NCBI GenBank assembly: GCA_036872755.1
Contig: JAVHNS010000009.1
Location: 2,046,001 to 2,110,000, forward strand
Length of the DNA: 64,000 bases
Reading direction: 5' to 3'
Origin: Orbilia blumenaviensis
Lineage: Eukaryota > Ascomycota > Orbiliomycetes > Orbiliales > Orbiliaceae
The position numbers and the translations under genes were made by a program. This document shows positions 1 to 10,720 of this stretch, piece by piece (the first letter of the stretch is position 1; the number at the start of each line of letters is the position of its first letter). The notes under the pieces are model-generated. The model saw only the letters and a list, made by a program, of their open reading frames with translations, had not been told where the DNA came from and made no database searches.

Positions 1-212
1 ATGGGGAGCCACCTGAGTTTACGAGGGAGCAGACGGTTGATATTTGCGTAAAATTGAATGGAACCGTGGCGTTGTTTTTTAATGATGGGTCGACGATATC
101 TGAGGCTGGCGAGTGTCTAAAAATCGTGGGTCCCGAAAATTTCGTTTATGGGACTGACTATCGGGGTCTTGGACCTCCTCCCCCATCCCCGATCGTACGT
201 ATGCCTCTCTAG
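1..212 (+). CDS. 3' end of a gene entering from the left, unknown protein
   Basis: Reading from base 3, 69 codons are open and end in TAG at 210-212. The translation is protein-like and mixed in composition; it includes the stretches PPEFTREQTVDICVKL and GPENFVYGTDYRGLG and ends in a proline-rich tail. There is no suitable start inside the window, so this is probably the last exon, or part of it, of a gene whose body lies to the left. I do not recognise the family. The 2 kb downstream has no comparable coding signal, which supports a gene end here. Chance openness of 69 codons is possible, so confidence is moderate. Confidence 0.5.
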   Translation, partial: GEPPEFTREQTVDICVKLNGTVALFFNDGSTISEAGECLKIVGPENFVYGTDYRGLGPPPPSPIVRMPL

Positions 213-2286
213 AAGAGCCAGCTAGATGCGCATATGCGGGCAAAAGTTAGAAGTGCGGATGAAAATTCTGAGCCTTATGTATCGGGACGAAATTTCGGTT
301 ACTCTCAAAATTCGGACCAAATTGATAAGATATCTCCTAATGGCGATGTCTAAGAGCTTAAGAAGTATGTGGGGGTCGACAGTCTTCATTATGCCTCCAC
401 GGCATTACGCGGGTCTTTTATATTTGGCATTGGCGTATCAAAATCCGACCCTAGATATTACAATTGGGTGACCTGCGAGGCCACATGTACAAAATATTTT
501 TGCGCAAACAATGCAGAACGGACTCTACGTTACCTAACACCCTGCCCAAGACTTGCAAGTGAATGCAAGAGTTAGGCATAATATTTGTAGGTTACACAAA
601 CGTTTCCAAAACAGCTGCACGCCAGATGCGGACAACCAGCCACACCTAAAGTGAGGGAGCGTGTTGTGCATGGATCTGGAACGTCAACCATGTCGAGCAC
701 GTTGAGTTAACCTCCAATCCTGCGCGGTGTCGCGTCGGTCGAGGTCTCGTTTTGCATGTTTCAACTTGACATCTCCCAGCCCGCTGCTGAAATTCTGCGG
801 GAAAACCTTGAAGTTGCTGCTGAATTGAATGCCCAAGGTCGGAAGGAAGTATCCAGCACAGAATCGCCGATGAGGCGCATGCCGTACGTTCCCTTGAGCT
901 TAGCTTTGCATTGCTCTCTCTAATCATGGCTCCTTTGCATTGCAATTGCAGGCTATGCTTTGCGGGATTTCCTTGCCGATGACCAAGCACCTCCTGGATC
1001 CATACATACTACGCAAATCTATTCGATCAGATATGGAGCTCAGAATGGAAGGCACGGCCAAGACATCAAGGCTTCGACATGTGGTTTCTGGCTCCGGCTA
1101 CGGATGTTATCCCACCATACGTATGTGCAATGTACGTAACATTCTCGCGCTATCAAGGCAGAATGATGCCAAAGATACATGCATACATATCAGCGGATTC
1201 GAACGTTTCTCCCGTCTCCCGTCCCTGCCGGCTTTCAGGCTGTGGGAAGAGCCCTTCCTGTTTTTAGTGAAGCGTGATGTGCCAAACATCAAATTGTGGG
1301 TAGCCCATGGCCAGTTCCAGTTTTAGCTGGGCCAGCCGGCCAATTGTCGGGCGCCAGCAACCATCCCTGTCGGCCAGCAAATAGTGATGCAGAACCACGA
1401 CCGCCTCAAACATATCGAATCAGACAATCCATGGAACGCTTCTTGCAGTGAACGCAAATGTACGAAGGGCCAAGACAACGGTGATTTGCGAATCCCGTCT
1501 GAAGTTGATTCGAAACAGGACCCAGTACCGTACCAGGACTATCTTGGGTTCTCTCGCCTCGGGATCAAGTGACGACGCTAAAAATTGCTCTTTCTTTGGA
1601 GCTCTTGGCCATCTTCAAATCTTCCTACCCGCTCGGCTAACCAGCTAGTCAATAGCTGGTTTGCTGGCCAGCGATGCAGCTAACCGGAATAGTCCTTTCG
1701 AGCTAACGTTTCGTTCGCTGGCAGGGCATTGACATGGCTCCTCACTTGTCGCCTGCCACCTGTTTCCCTCAGCATTTTGCATTCCCGTCAGCCAGCAGTG
1801 AAGCGGGGGAAGCCTGTCCAGCCAGTCTTAGCATCGGTCTTTGTGTGTGATATGATACTCACTCGCTTGGTCCAGCTAAATATGGTATATAGAAAACCCC
1901 CCTTCTTTTTTTTTCCACCATCACAGACAAGCTCTTGAAATCCCCAAAGTTCTCAAGGTAGCTCCTCTTAATATTCCGAAATCACGAGGAACCCGCTTTA
2001 CTTTCCCCCTTCAAGCAATTTTCCAGGGCGGACGACAGAAAAAAACATTCTTTGACAGAATAACCCAGCCACGATTTCTTTCCTATACCCAACTTCTCCT
2101 GAAAAAAATTCCCTTTCGAAAAAACAAACTTGGGAAAATACCTTTCAGTTTAAAAACTCAGCTTTGGTCCTGAGTTGGTTCTTTGTTTCCTTCAGCTCAG
2201 TCAGCTTGAAGCTGTACATTACCTCTGTTTCACATCGACAAATCTAAAAGATCAGACGATCTTATCAAAGTATTCAGTACATCACA
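213..2286. other. Intergenic region with pyrimidine-rich leader of the next gene
   Basis: No convincing gene is seen. Short open frames here overlap on both strands and look random. Between about 1320 and 1830 the CCAGC/GCTGG word recurs many times in both orientations. The last 350 bases are rich in T and A and are probably promoter and 5' leader of the gene that starts at 2287. Confidence 0.5.
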
Positions 2287-3870
2287 ATGGCTCCTTCAAG
2301 GACAAAAACCCTTAACTACACCGTCGAGGTTGTCGACAAAGCCGGAAAAGCAATCCATACAGTACGTACCTATATGCCGATCCACCTTCTTGCATGTTTG
2401 CCACGATCGTTTGTGTACCTCAGCGCATCGTCTGCGTTTGAGCTTTGTACCTCATCGGGCCAAGTCAACGATTGAGTAATAGTTTTCCCCTTCTTCGCTA
2501 ACACCCAACCTCCCACAACACAGTCAAAAACCATTTTCGGAGCCCTCCGCGAAGCTCGCGATGCCTACAAAGCAAAAAGGGCTGAACGCAAAGCGGAACG
2601 AGAGGCTGAAAAGGCTGCTCGCCGCGCAGTAAAAGAACGTGCCTACGAAGAACAACTCCGTGAGGCCCGCCGTGCCCGCCGGGAAGCTCGTCGCGCCATT
2701 GAAGATGATGGGAGAAGCGAAGAACGTCGTCGTGAACGTCGTGAACGTCGCGAGCGCCGTATGATCGAAGATGGAAAACATGATTCCAACGATACTAAGG
2801 ATCGTGATGCCGGGTCCGATACATCGAGTATCTACTCTCATCGCGATAAGAATGGTTCGGCTGGAGACTTGACCCTCAGAAGCTCTTCGACTACCGATCT
2901 CTCGTTACCAGGCTTGCCACAAAGACCAGAGGTTGATGAGGAGGATGACCATTTGACTGCGTTGTTCACACAAGTTCAAGATATCATTGATCATGCTGCT
3001 GCTGCACAGTCCTCGGTTGTCACATTAGTCGACGCTCTAAGACGTGAACCAGAGACATTGGCAATGGTCGGGCTTACGCTGGCGGAAATCTCGACCATCG
3101 TTGCCAAGTTGTCACCAGCCGCACTTGCCGGTGCTCAGATCAGCTGGCCTGTTGTTTTTTCGTTCTTGGCTAGCCCTCAATTCGCAATCGTTGCTGGTGG
3201 TGTTATCGGCACTACCGTCATTTTACTCGGTGGATACAAGATTATCAAGAAGATGATCTATGGCGAGCCAGCAAAGCCACCAGAAATCATTGATATGGGT
3301 GGTACCGTTGTTGATGAGGGTGATGTCAGGGCAATCACAGCTGCTGGTGAACCGCCAGCACCCACCCCGGCGGTTGCAGAAATTACACAGAGAGTGGAGG
3401 AAATCCGAGTCAACGATACAGCCAGGGAAAGGGAACGCGAAAGACATCACAGATCCAGGAGAGATTCCGAAGATGATCCATTGGCCTTTGGCCATTCCGA
3501 ACCCCGACGAAGGCATACACATCGCGACGAAGGCTCGAGAAGGTCAGCCGACGATGCCAGGAGGCCGTCGCTGGCTTCGAGATCGCATACTGCTCCTGCT
3601 GAAAGCAGGTCAACGGAACTCGCCCTTACAACCAAGGCGCACCAACCAGAGGTCCCACCACTTGCATTTGACGTCTCAAAGAAGGAGAAGAGGTCGTCAT
3701 CCAGGAGCCGGCCATCAAGGTCAAAGAGCGAATATAAGCCAAGGAGTCCCAAGAGTGAGGATAAAAAGTTTTTCGACAGATTTACTGAAAAGTCGTCCAG
3801 CAAGCGAGAACGAGATACCAAGGACCCTGAGGAAGGAGGAAAGTATCTCGTTGTGAGGAGGCGAAAGTGA
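2287..3870 (+). CDS. Arg/Glu-rich coiled-coil protein with a hydrophobic hairpin, unknown function
   Basis: Two exons, 2287-2361 and 2524-3870, joined in phase 0 by a GTACGT..ACACAG intron, give 473 residues. The start ATG opens a short exon whose frame continues exactly into the long one. Residues about 26-108 are extremely charged (repeated Glu, Arg, Ala; RRERRERRERR) and look like a coiled coil or single alpha-helix. Residues about 232-262 are hydrophobic and end in YKIIKKM, which suggests one or two membrane passes or a membrane hairpin. The C-terminal 150 residues are basic and Arg/Ser-rich, with SR-like stretches, ending VVRRRK. I know of similar uncharacterised proteins in filamentous ascomycetes but cannot name a family. 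A structural or membrane-anchoring role is only a guess. Confidence 0.85.
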
Positions 3871-4503
3871 TGTAGTACAAACTCTCGACCATATCACGAC
3901 AGCAGTCATCGTGCCGGACCAGCGGCCTTGCCCTTAGTACTATTAGTTAAACATAATGTGTTTTCTATCGGTGTTCTCACGTCTTTTTTTACTTTCTGGG
4001 GCGGCATATTTTTTTCTATCTTTTCTATCAGATCGAGGGGCATTTCAGCGAGCAGGAGTTATTTCTTTTCTTCCCTTCATATATTTATATTATTGTTGTG
4101 GTCTTTCTTCATCTCCATGAAGCATCTCGACTCGACTCATTGTTACAATATCTAAACTGCGCTTCTTTTTTTTTTTTTTGCATCTCTTTTCTTACGGTGT
4201 CCTGTTGATAATTTACAAAACATTACCTATCTATAGAATAACTAGTACCAATTGCCCAAACGAACGTAATTATGTGAAATCCTTTTCCACCACCGTGAAG
4301 CCGTCCTTCCCAGATCTGGATGTTTGGGATGGAGCTCTTCGTCGGCTAGTCGCGGCTCGCGTTGATAGCTTCCCCAGATTCCCATTCCCACCTCCCTTCG
4401 ACAGGTCCTGCACCTGCACCTGGCAGAATTCAACTTGCATTTTTAGGCCTCAATCCGGTAGGATCTTGGACTTCATCATCGCAAATATATATACAATTCC
4501 AAG
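3871..4503. other. Intergenic: 3' UTR and BCKDH E1 beta promoter
   Basis: T-rich sequence follows the stop codon, including a pure T run at about 4166-4179. The part nearest 4503 is mixed in composition and should hold the promoter and leader of the next gene. No gene is seen. Confidence 0.5.
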
Positions 4504-5807
4504 ATGCGACGGAAGGCAGTCTCTCTCCTATCCCGGGTCGCTCGACCATCGGCACTCCAAAGCCCCCTGGTAGCCCCCATAGCTTCGCTTCCGCGATACT
4601 ACAGCAGCCACGGCCCTCCAAATGCCAAACTGAATCAACCCATTCAGTATAATACTTCAACTTATCTTTCGCACACAGCCGCGACGACTCTCGCAAATCC
4701 CGAACTCCCAGCTTCGATCAGGACCTCCGGTAACACAACTCGTCAGAATCTGTACCAGTCAATCAATTCAGCTCTATCGACAGCTCTCAGCACCGACGAG
4801 CGTGCCATCCTCTTCGGCGAAGACGTAGCTTTCGGCGGTGTCTTCCGCTGTTCTACCAACCTCCTTGATAAGTTCGGTCCGGACCGTGTCTTCAACACAC
4901 CGTTAAACGAGCTGGGTATCATCGGTTTCGGAATCGGGTACGCCGCACACCATGACTCCAATACCGCGATCGCAGAGATCCAATTCGGAGACTATGTTTA
5001 CCCTGCGTTCGACCAGATCGTGAACGAAGCAGCCAAGTACCGCTATCGCGGTGCGGGCGAGTTTAGCTGTGGAGGGTTGACGATTCGAATGCCTGTTATG
5101 GGTGTTGGACACGGTGCTCTCTATCATTCACAGAGTCCCGAGGCGTTCTTTTGTCATGTGCCTGGCTTGAAGGTTGTGATTCCTCGTGGACCAGTGCAAG
5201 CTAAAGGCCTGCTCCTGGCCAGTATCAGAGAGAGAAACCCAGTCATCTTTATGGAGCCGAAGATCCTATATCGAGCGGCTGTGGAAGAAGTGCCAGTTGA
5301 CGACTACGAGCTTCCATTGGAGAAAGCGGAGATACTTGCCAAGGGGAGCGACGTTACGGTGATATCGTATGGTACCACGGTATATACCGTCGAATTGGCC
5401 GCGAAGGCCGCCAAGGAGACGTTGGGGGTCAGCGTGGAAGTTATCGATTTGAGGACGATATACCCATGGGACAAGGAAACCATCTTTGAAAGTGTTAAGA
5501 AGACAGGCAGATGTGTAATAGTACATGAGGCATCAAAGAGCGGTGGGGTGGGCGGAGAGATCGCAGCCTGCGTCCAGGAGGAATGCTTCCTAAGATTGGA
5601 GGCGCCAGTGGGGAGAGTCGCAGGCTTTGATGCTCCAATGGGATTGATCTTTGAACAGTTTAATTTGCCGGATGTCGCCAGTAAGTCTACATGTTCTTTC
5701 ATTCCTTCGAATGAATAATCCAAGGAATTGGGCGAGGAGTTAATACTAATCTATGTGGGCTCACTTTAGGGGTTTTTGACACGATCAAGAAGACAGTGGA
5801 ATACTGA
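4504..5807 (+). CDS. Branched-chain 2-oxoacid dehydrogenase E1 beta subunit, mitochondrial
   Basis: Two exons, 4504-5680 and 5770-5807, encode 404 residues. The last exon supplies only 13 codons ([11 protein letters not shown], then TGA), and without it the reading frame ends in an unrelated tail. This subunit pairs with E1 alpha in the thiamine-diphosphate decarboxylase of the branched-chain 2-oxoacid dehydrogenase complex, which acts in valine, leucine and isoleucine breakdown in the mitochondrial matrix. Residues 1 to about 33 are basic and Ser-rich (ending RYYSSHG), a typical matrix presequence. Then come the pyrimidine-binding domain ([13 protein letters not shown] near 103-114, [16 protein letters not shown] at 130-145) and the C-terminal transketolase domain ([40 protein letters not shown]). 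Length and order fit the family. The related pyruvate dehydrogenase beta subunit is a less likely alternative. Confidence 0.95.
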
Positions 5808-7454
5808 TAGTTTAATGGATCGCAGAGCCTCACGAAGGTAGGCGTACGGAATGTTGGTTTGACAGCTTTAATACAACCCCTGAATAACATCCCGTCATTA
5901 GAGGTCCACCTGCACCAGGTTCGATCTCATTTATGTACAACACCGGAGCAAGAATACCCCTACCAAGTGGTATGATTGTATTTTCAATAGTTAGCCGTTT
6001 CCGTTCAAATTTTGTTATACGACTGAAATTACAGCCGGACCCGGCATTTGTGCCCTCGTGATATCTGATGTTTTAAATGAATGAGCTTATATCCGGATAT
6101 CCACAACTACCGCTCTCGGACCTGGTCACAAGATCTAATCCAATGCCAGGTAGTGAATTTTCCGTTGTATGGAGTAGTAACTTCAATGCATAAGTTCAAA
6201 CGGAAATAAAATCTTCGAGCGGACTGACACCATCGATATCAATATGTGTATGTGTATGTGTGTGTGTGTATGTGTATATTAGTTCTTCAGCCGCGCGATT
6301 ATCGATTAGGGGCATTGAAAAGGCTTTTGTGTCCGCACTGTGGCGAAGTGATGTATATGGCCCCCAATTTTTAAATTAGTCATCCGTAGTCAAGCTTCAA
6401 CGCTCATATCCAGGCACCTACCTAATGCAGCATTTCGAATTTCGAGCTCTACTCCGTCCATAACTTGTAGCAGCTTATATGGCGCCAGGAGGCGGCTCAA
6501 GTTCCTAAAGTAATATATTCCATTTCAGCTCAGGCTCAAACTTTAGCATCTCGACGAAACGTGTGTTTCTTTTCAGGGCTGGTAAAATAGAAGGCCTCGA
6601 AGGGTAGCTATGATACGAATATTGGTTACTTCCTACCTACAATTGTACAAGCATCTTGAGGAGGTTTTCTTATCCCGAACTATAAACTATAAGAGCCAAC
6701 AAGCAAAGCCGGTGTTCAATGAACACACACTTAAGTGCGGGTACGCTTGGCGCGTATACATAGCATCCGGATCTTGCCCCAAACCTCAGATGTCAGGGGC
6801 GAAAGGGCAACTGCTCGGAGCTCGGAATACAATTGAGGAGGAAACAGCCTCAGCTCTCGGTTACACAGGGATTTGATTGGGTACTTCTGCAACACAACGC
6901 CGTGGCGCCGAAAAGACCACAAGGCTGTGACTTATAGCTCCAGCTAGGCTGGATTCATGAGGCTGAAGGGTTTTGAGTAAAGTCGAGAAGACGAGTAAAA
7001 TCTTCCAATAAGCGATTTTTGTAACTACAACCTATTAATATTGATATCGCTATTGACTTAGCTAACTAAACTGAGGATCTAGATCTAGACATTATATTAC
7101 CAAGATCGGGCACCATAACTTATAACGTAAATAATACATAATCTAACGCCACCATGATTTTTTGCTACCGATCCCAGGATATACCAAGATGTGGCTGCAG
7201 TCTAAAATATAATAATAAGCTGGGCATTCCATTTAGTTTATTTGCCTTCGCCAACCCGCTTAAGCTTGTGCACGCGTGCCAAAAACTCCTCTATATATTT
7301 GAAGATGGCCGTCCTGCCTCTGGCATTAGACCTCTTCTATTTCCCCCATAACTTCACGGAACTTTAGCACTAATATTGGTGTGATTGTTGCAAAAACATC
7401 TATCATACCGCTTTTCGAGAACCAAAAGTCTACTTTAAATTAGAATTTTATCCC
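5808..7454. other. AT-rich intergenic region
   Basis: No gene is seen. The stretch is AT-rich with a short TG/TATG repeat at 6244-6279. Open frames are short and overlap randomly. The 3' part should hold the promoter of the membrane-protein gene at 7455. Confidence 0.45.
6244..6279. repeat. (TG)n/(TATG)n microsatellite
   Basis: About 36 bases of alternating TG with interspersed TATG units in an intergenic region. Confidence 0.8.
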
Positions 7455-8555
7455 ATGCCCGTTTACCGGCGACCTACTTCGAGTGGGACTCATGTTGGGA
7501 CTGGTTCTGACTATGGTGGTGTGGGCATAGCACCTAGACCACCAACAGGATCATCAGCTGGGATCTTTATCAGCGCATTGGCTCAATACTACGGCCGTAA
7601 CTCGGGAAGTTATGATACCGAAAACCCGCCCCCTATTCCTCTTGAATGGATGATGTCGCCATCCGATCCCCGAGGTTGCCCCAAGGCAGAGGCGACTTTG
7701 ACCGCATTTGGGGTCACTGCATTGGTGATTGCCCTCGGGGTAACCCTTGTATCTTACCAGCCCTTTACCAGAAAAGTAACATTCGGATGCTTTGGTAAGA
7801 AGGACAGTAGTGGTGTGTGGTGGACTTGGATTCTCACAACGTCCATGACTCTCATCGGATATTTGGGAGCCAGTCTTTTGGTCGTTAATAGTGAGGGCTA
7901 CGAGCATCTCTTGTTCAGGAATGTCTTTGCCCTTTACGTTTCCAAACCAAGTTTCGCAATGTCAATTTTGTCAATACTACGAATAGTTTTTTACTCCAGT
8001 AAAGGTGAATCCATTTTTGTGGATGGATACATATCGACTGCGCTCAGTGAGCTCTTGCTCAAAATCGTCTCCGCTGCTTTCATCCACACAACATGGCAGA
8101 GGCTTCCGAACGAGGAGGTTAAAGAGTATATGGGTGGTGTACTGCTTTATATGAAGCTTCTGCCTCTCCTCGCTGTGGTATGCTACATTGTAGTGCCAAT
8201 CTGGCATCGGCATCCAGCGATAAAGACGCCTATGGAAAAATTGATACACGGATTTTGTGCTGCCATCTGCGTCACTGCCGTCGTGATGGGGCCATGGCTT
8301 TATTGGTCTTACTTTCTGTCCCTCCCTGGTGCACTGTAAGTATCTCCCCAAAATACCCCGACTTGAACCTAAGATAAGCTATAAAGTAAACTGACAATTT
8401 TATATCAGGTGGTGCCCACCTAAGCTAGCAAGCCAAGGAGCTTTATGGACGGTGTTCTCCATTTTAGGTAAGCATAAATAGTGTTCTAGCCTAAGCTTTG
8501 AGAGTGTGTGTTCTAATGCATGTCAATGTTGATAGGTGGGCTGGTCGGTGTCTGA
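7455..8555 (+). CDS. Multi-pass membrane protein, unknown function
   Basis: Three exons, 7455-8335, 8409-8467 and 8536-8555, encode 319 residues. The introns have GTAAGT/GTAAGC donors and ATCAG/GATAG acceptors, and the frame is kept through both. The first 80 residues are soluble and Gly/Pro-rich. Hydrophobic segments lie near 84-101, 123-144, 167-180, 193-211, 228-250, 264-289 and 303-319, so six or seven membrane passes are likely. There is no signal peptide and I do not recognise the family. The last exon ends in TGA after six codons, but the same frame then stays open for 63 codons with another strongly hydrophobic stretch (see findings), so the true C-terminus may be longer or this copy may carry a nonsense change. 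The second and third exons are small and depend on the splice reading. Confidence 0.7.
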
Positions 8556-10720
8556 AGAAGGGAGGTAAAGGGGGCATCTACAAGCCTATTATATGAATTA
8601 TTGGGTGTTAAAACTCGGTTTGGCGTTAAATGGCGGTCGAATTGGTTCATCTTTGTTCGTTACATTGTCTACATCGTTTACATGGCCAAGGTTCACCAGA
8701 CCATGGTACCAGCAATTACTTTAGTAGTTGGGGCCAGTTCCGGTTGAGGTTATCATCCATTTATAGTTTAATTCTAGACCTTTGCTATGTAGGGCTTAGG
8801 GAAAAGTCGGAACATTGCTACAAAAATGTGCTTTCAGCTGCCTACAAGAGATGAATCTTGGGATTATCGAAAGCTCGTCAAAGCTGGCCGGCATCAACGA
8901 GACCAGCCGGCATTGATAAACTGAATAATGACTATTATACCACATTTTCGAAACTCTTTCAGATAGAGCTCTCTACGCAGAAGCTTCTTCTCAGATATAA
9001 AGCTAATGTGGGTACTATAAATAACAAGTTCCTTGATATACTAAAGGCTCTCGGAGTGGTGTTTATAGATATTACTAAAAAGCTAGAGGGAAGTCTATCA
9101 TAACCGCAAGAGGGTGCATACGATAATCTGAACTCGGAGACAATACTACAACCGTAACTGTGGAGGTAGAGGTAGAGAACTTGAGAAAGAGCGCCTAGCT
9201 TTTGATGGAGACGAAAGCAATCTGGATGATGATTACTTGGCTTGTTCCTCTCGAATTAACTGGCCCAGAAACAAGGTTCCTAAGAGCTAATCAACTGCGA
9301 CTGAGACGGAGTCTCGTACCAACAGCTCTCCTAATATTAGGTTTAGGCAATTCAATGCGCATTAATGGTCAGTTAGTCGAAAAACCAACACAGTGCTGAT
9401 TTTAGATCCCGCTTCACGGCCACGTTTGTTTGATAGCTGCGATCTTAACTGTGGCGTCCAGGTATATCGTATATAACCGTTCTGCGAGTGTAAGGGCTTA
9501 CCTGCTGGTTGTGGGACGCTTTGAAACGGTCAAACAATATGACAACATGCTGCTGTGGCCGCGCGCATTTTCATGCCGGGTGATCTGTCAGCTTTTGGTG
9601 CCAACAGCGCCTGTGGCCGTTGATAAGTAGGCAGCTGGCCCATGTCCGTGGCACCAGCTTGTTTGACAATTTGCCCCTGACAATAGCCGTTCTAGGGTCT
9701 CTGATTGGTCAACGGCCTGTTGAAACTAGCCTGTGGAAAAAGCTGCAAGGGACGGCCGAAGGAGCCGAACAGCCAATCCACAGCAGACCATCAGAATGGA
9801 GGCCTGTGAGTGGAGGAACCCACCTCCTTAATCAGACGGATAGTTTCTCTCCATCTTGTCACTTTCTTGTCTCGCTTTCCTGACTCGATTATCAGTTATC
9901 GCTTTTGAATTGCGCAAGGACGTTCTTTACCTGATTTATCCTCACTCATATCGTGCCTATCATTCTGACGGCGTCAAAGTTCAGTCGCTCGCTCGCCCGC
10001 TCATTCATCGCCCACTGTTTATTGTTTTGTCGCAGAATTCGAAGAGCAAGGAGAAGAAAAACCAATAGGAAGAATCTTCTTTCAAGAGAAAAGACTTCCA
10101 ACCCCCCTCATTCTCTTTCGGGATCTGGCGGCGCATACATAGCAACTTCACAAAATCCAACAACTCGACATTAGAGGGAATTGGAAACCCCGCGCCGCCC
10201 AACCCCAACTGGGAAGCATGAAAATGATCGAGTAGATGCTATCATTCTTTCCATCACTCGGTATCTTGCCACTTGGTTTTTCTTGTTAAAAGTTGCTTCC
10301 GCTGTTTGCACGTTGACCGTGGCAGAGCGTCCGTTCCTTATTGTTTCAGTCCGACCTAGAAGCAGTCTCTGTGAGACTGTACTCGCCCTCATTTGGCATC
10401 AATCAATTACGACTTTCTGCTGGCCGCGCCAGAGACAATTTGGGAATACTGTAGACTGGGTCTCAGAAATTGATGATACTTTGAAAGTACCGGGAAAAAA
10501 GTATCATTACAACTGCTCGATAGCATAGAAAGAGAAGCCTGAAGTTTGAAGTTTGAAGGAATTTTTCGTGGGTGTGTCAGCGCGACCACAACAACACTTC
10601 TCAACACTGGCAACTTCTCTGGTATCGATATCGACACCGACATCGACACCGACATACCATCGCCATCATTAAATAACAACATTCTTCGGTATCCTTCATC
10701 TAATAAATACAATTACCGTC
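8556..10720. other. Intergenic: possible decayed element, then KCH1-like promoter and leader
   Basis: From about 8858 to 9400, short protein-like pieces sit in different frames separated by stops (for example an 81-codon frame ending KKLEGSLS at 9103, and another with ERLAFDGDESNLDDDYLA near 9190-9240). This resembles a decayed coding element but I cannot name it. From about 9600 the sequence is mixed and should hold the upstream region of the gene at 10721, whose leader carries the CGACA(C/T) repeat. Confidence 0.35.
10625..10656. repeat. Short CGACA(C/T) tandem repeat in the leader of the Kch1-like gene
   Basis: Hexamer units alternating CGACAC and CGACAT, about five copies with small changes, within 100 bases upstream of the start codon at 10721. 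Confidence 0.7.

Noticed and set aside
3223..3821. Long minus-strand frames inside the first coiled-coil gene
   Set aside because: They mirror the plus-strand coding frame with its biased codons and have no independent motif.
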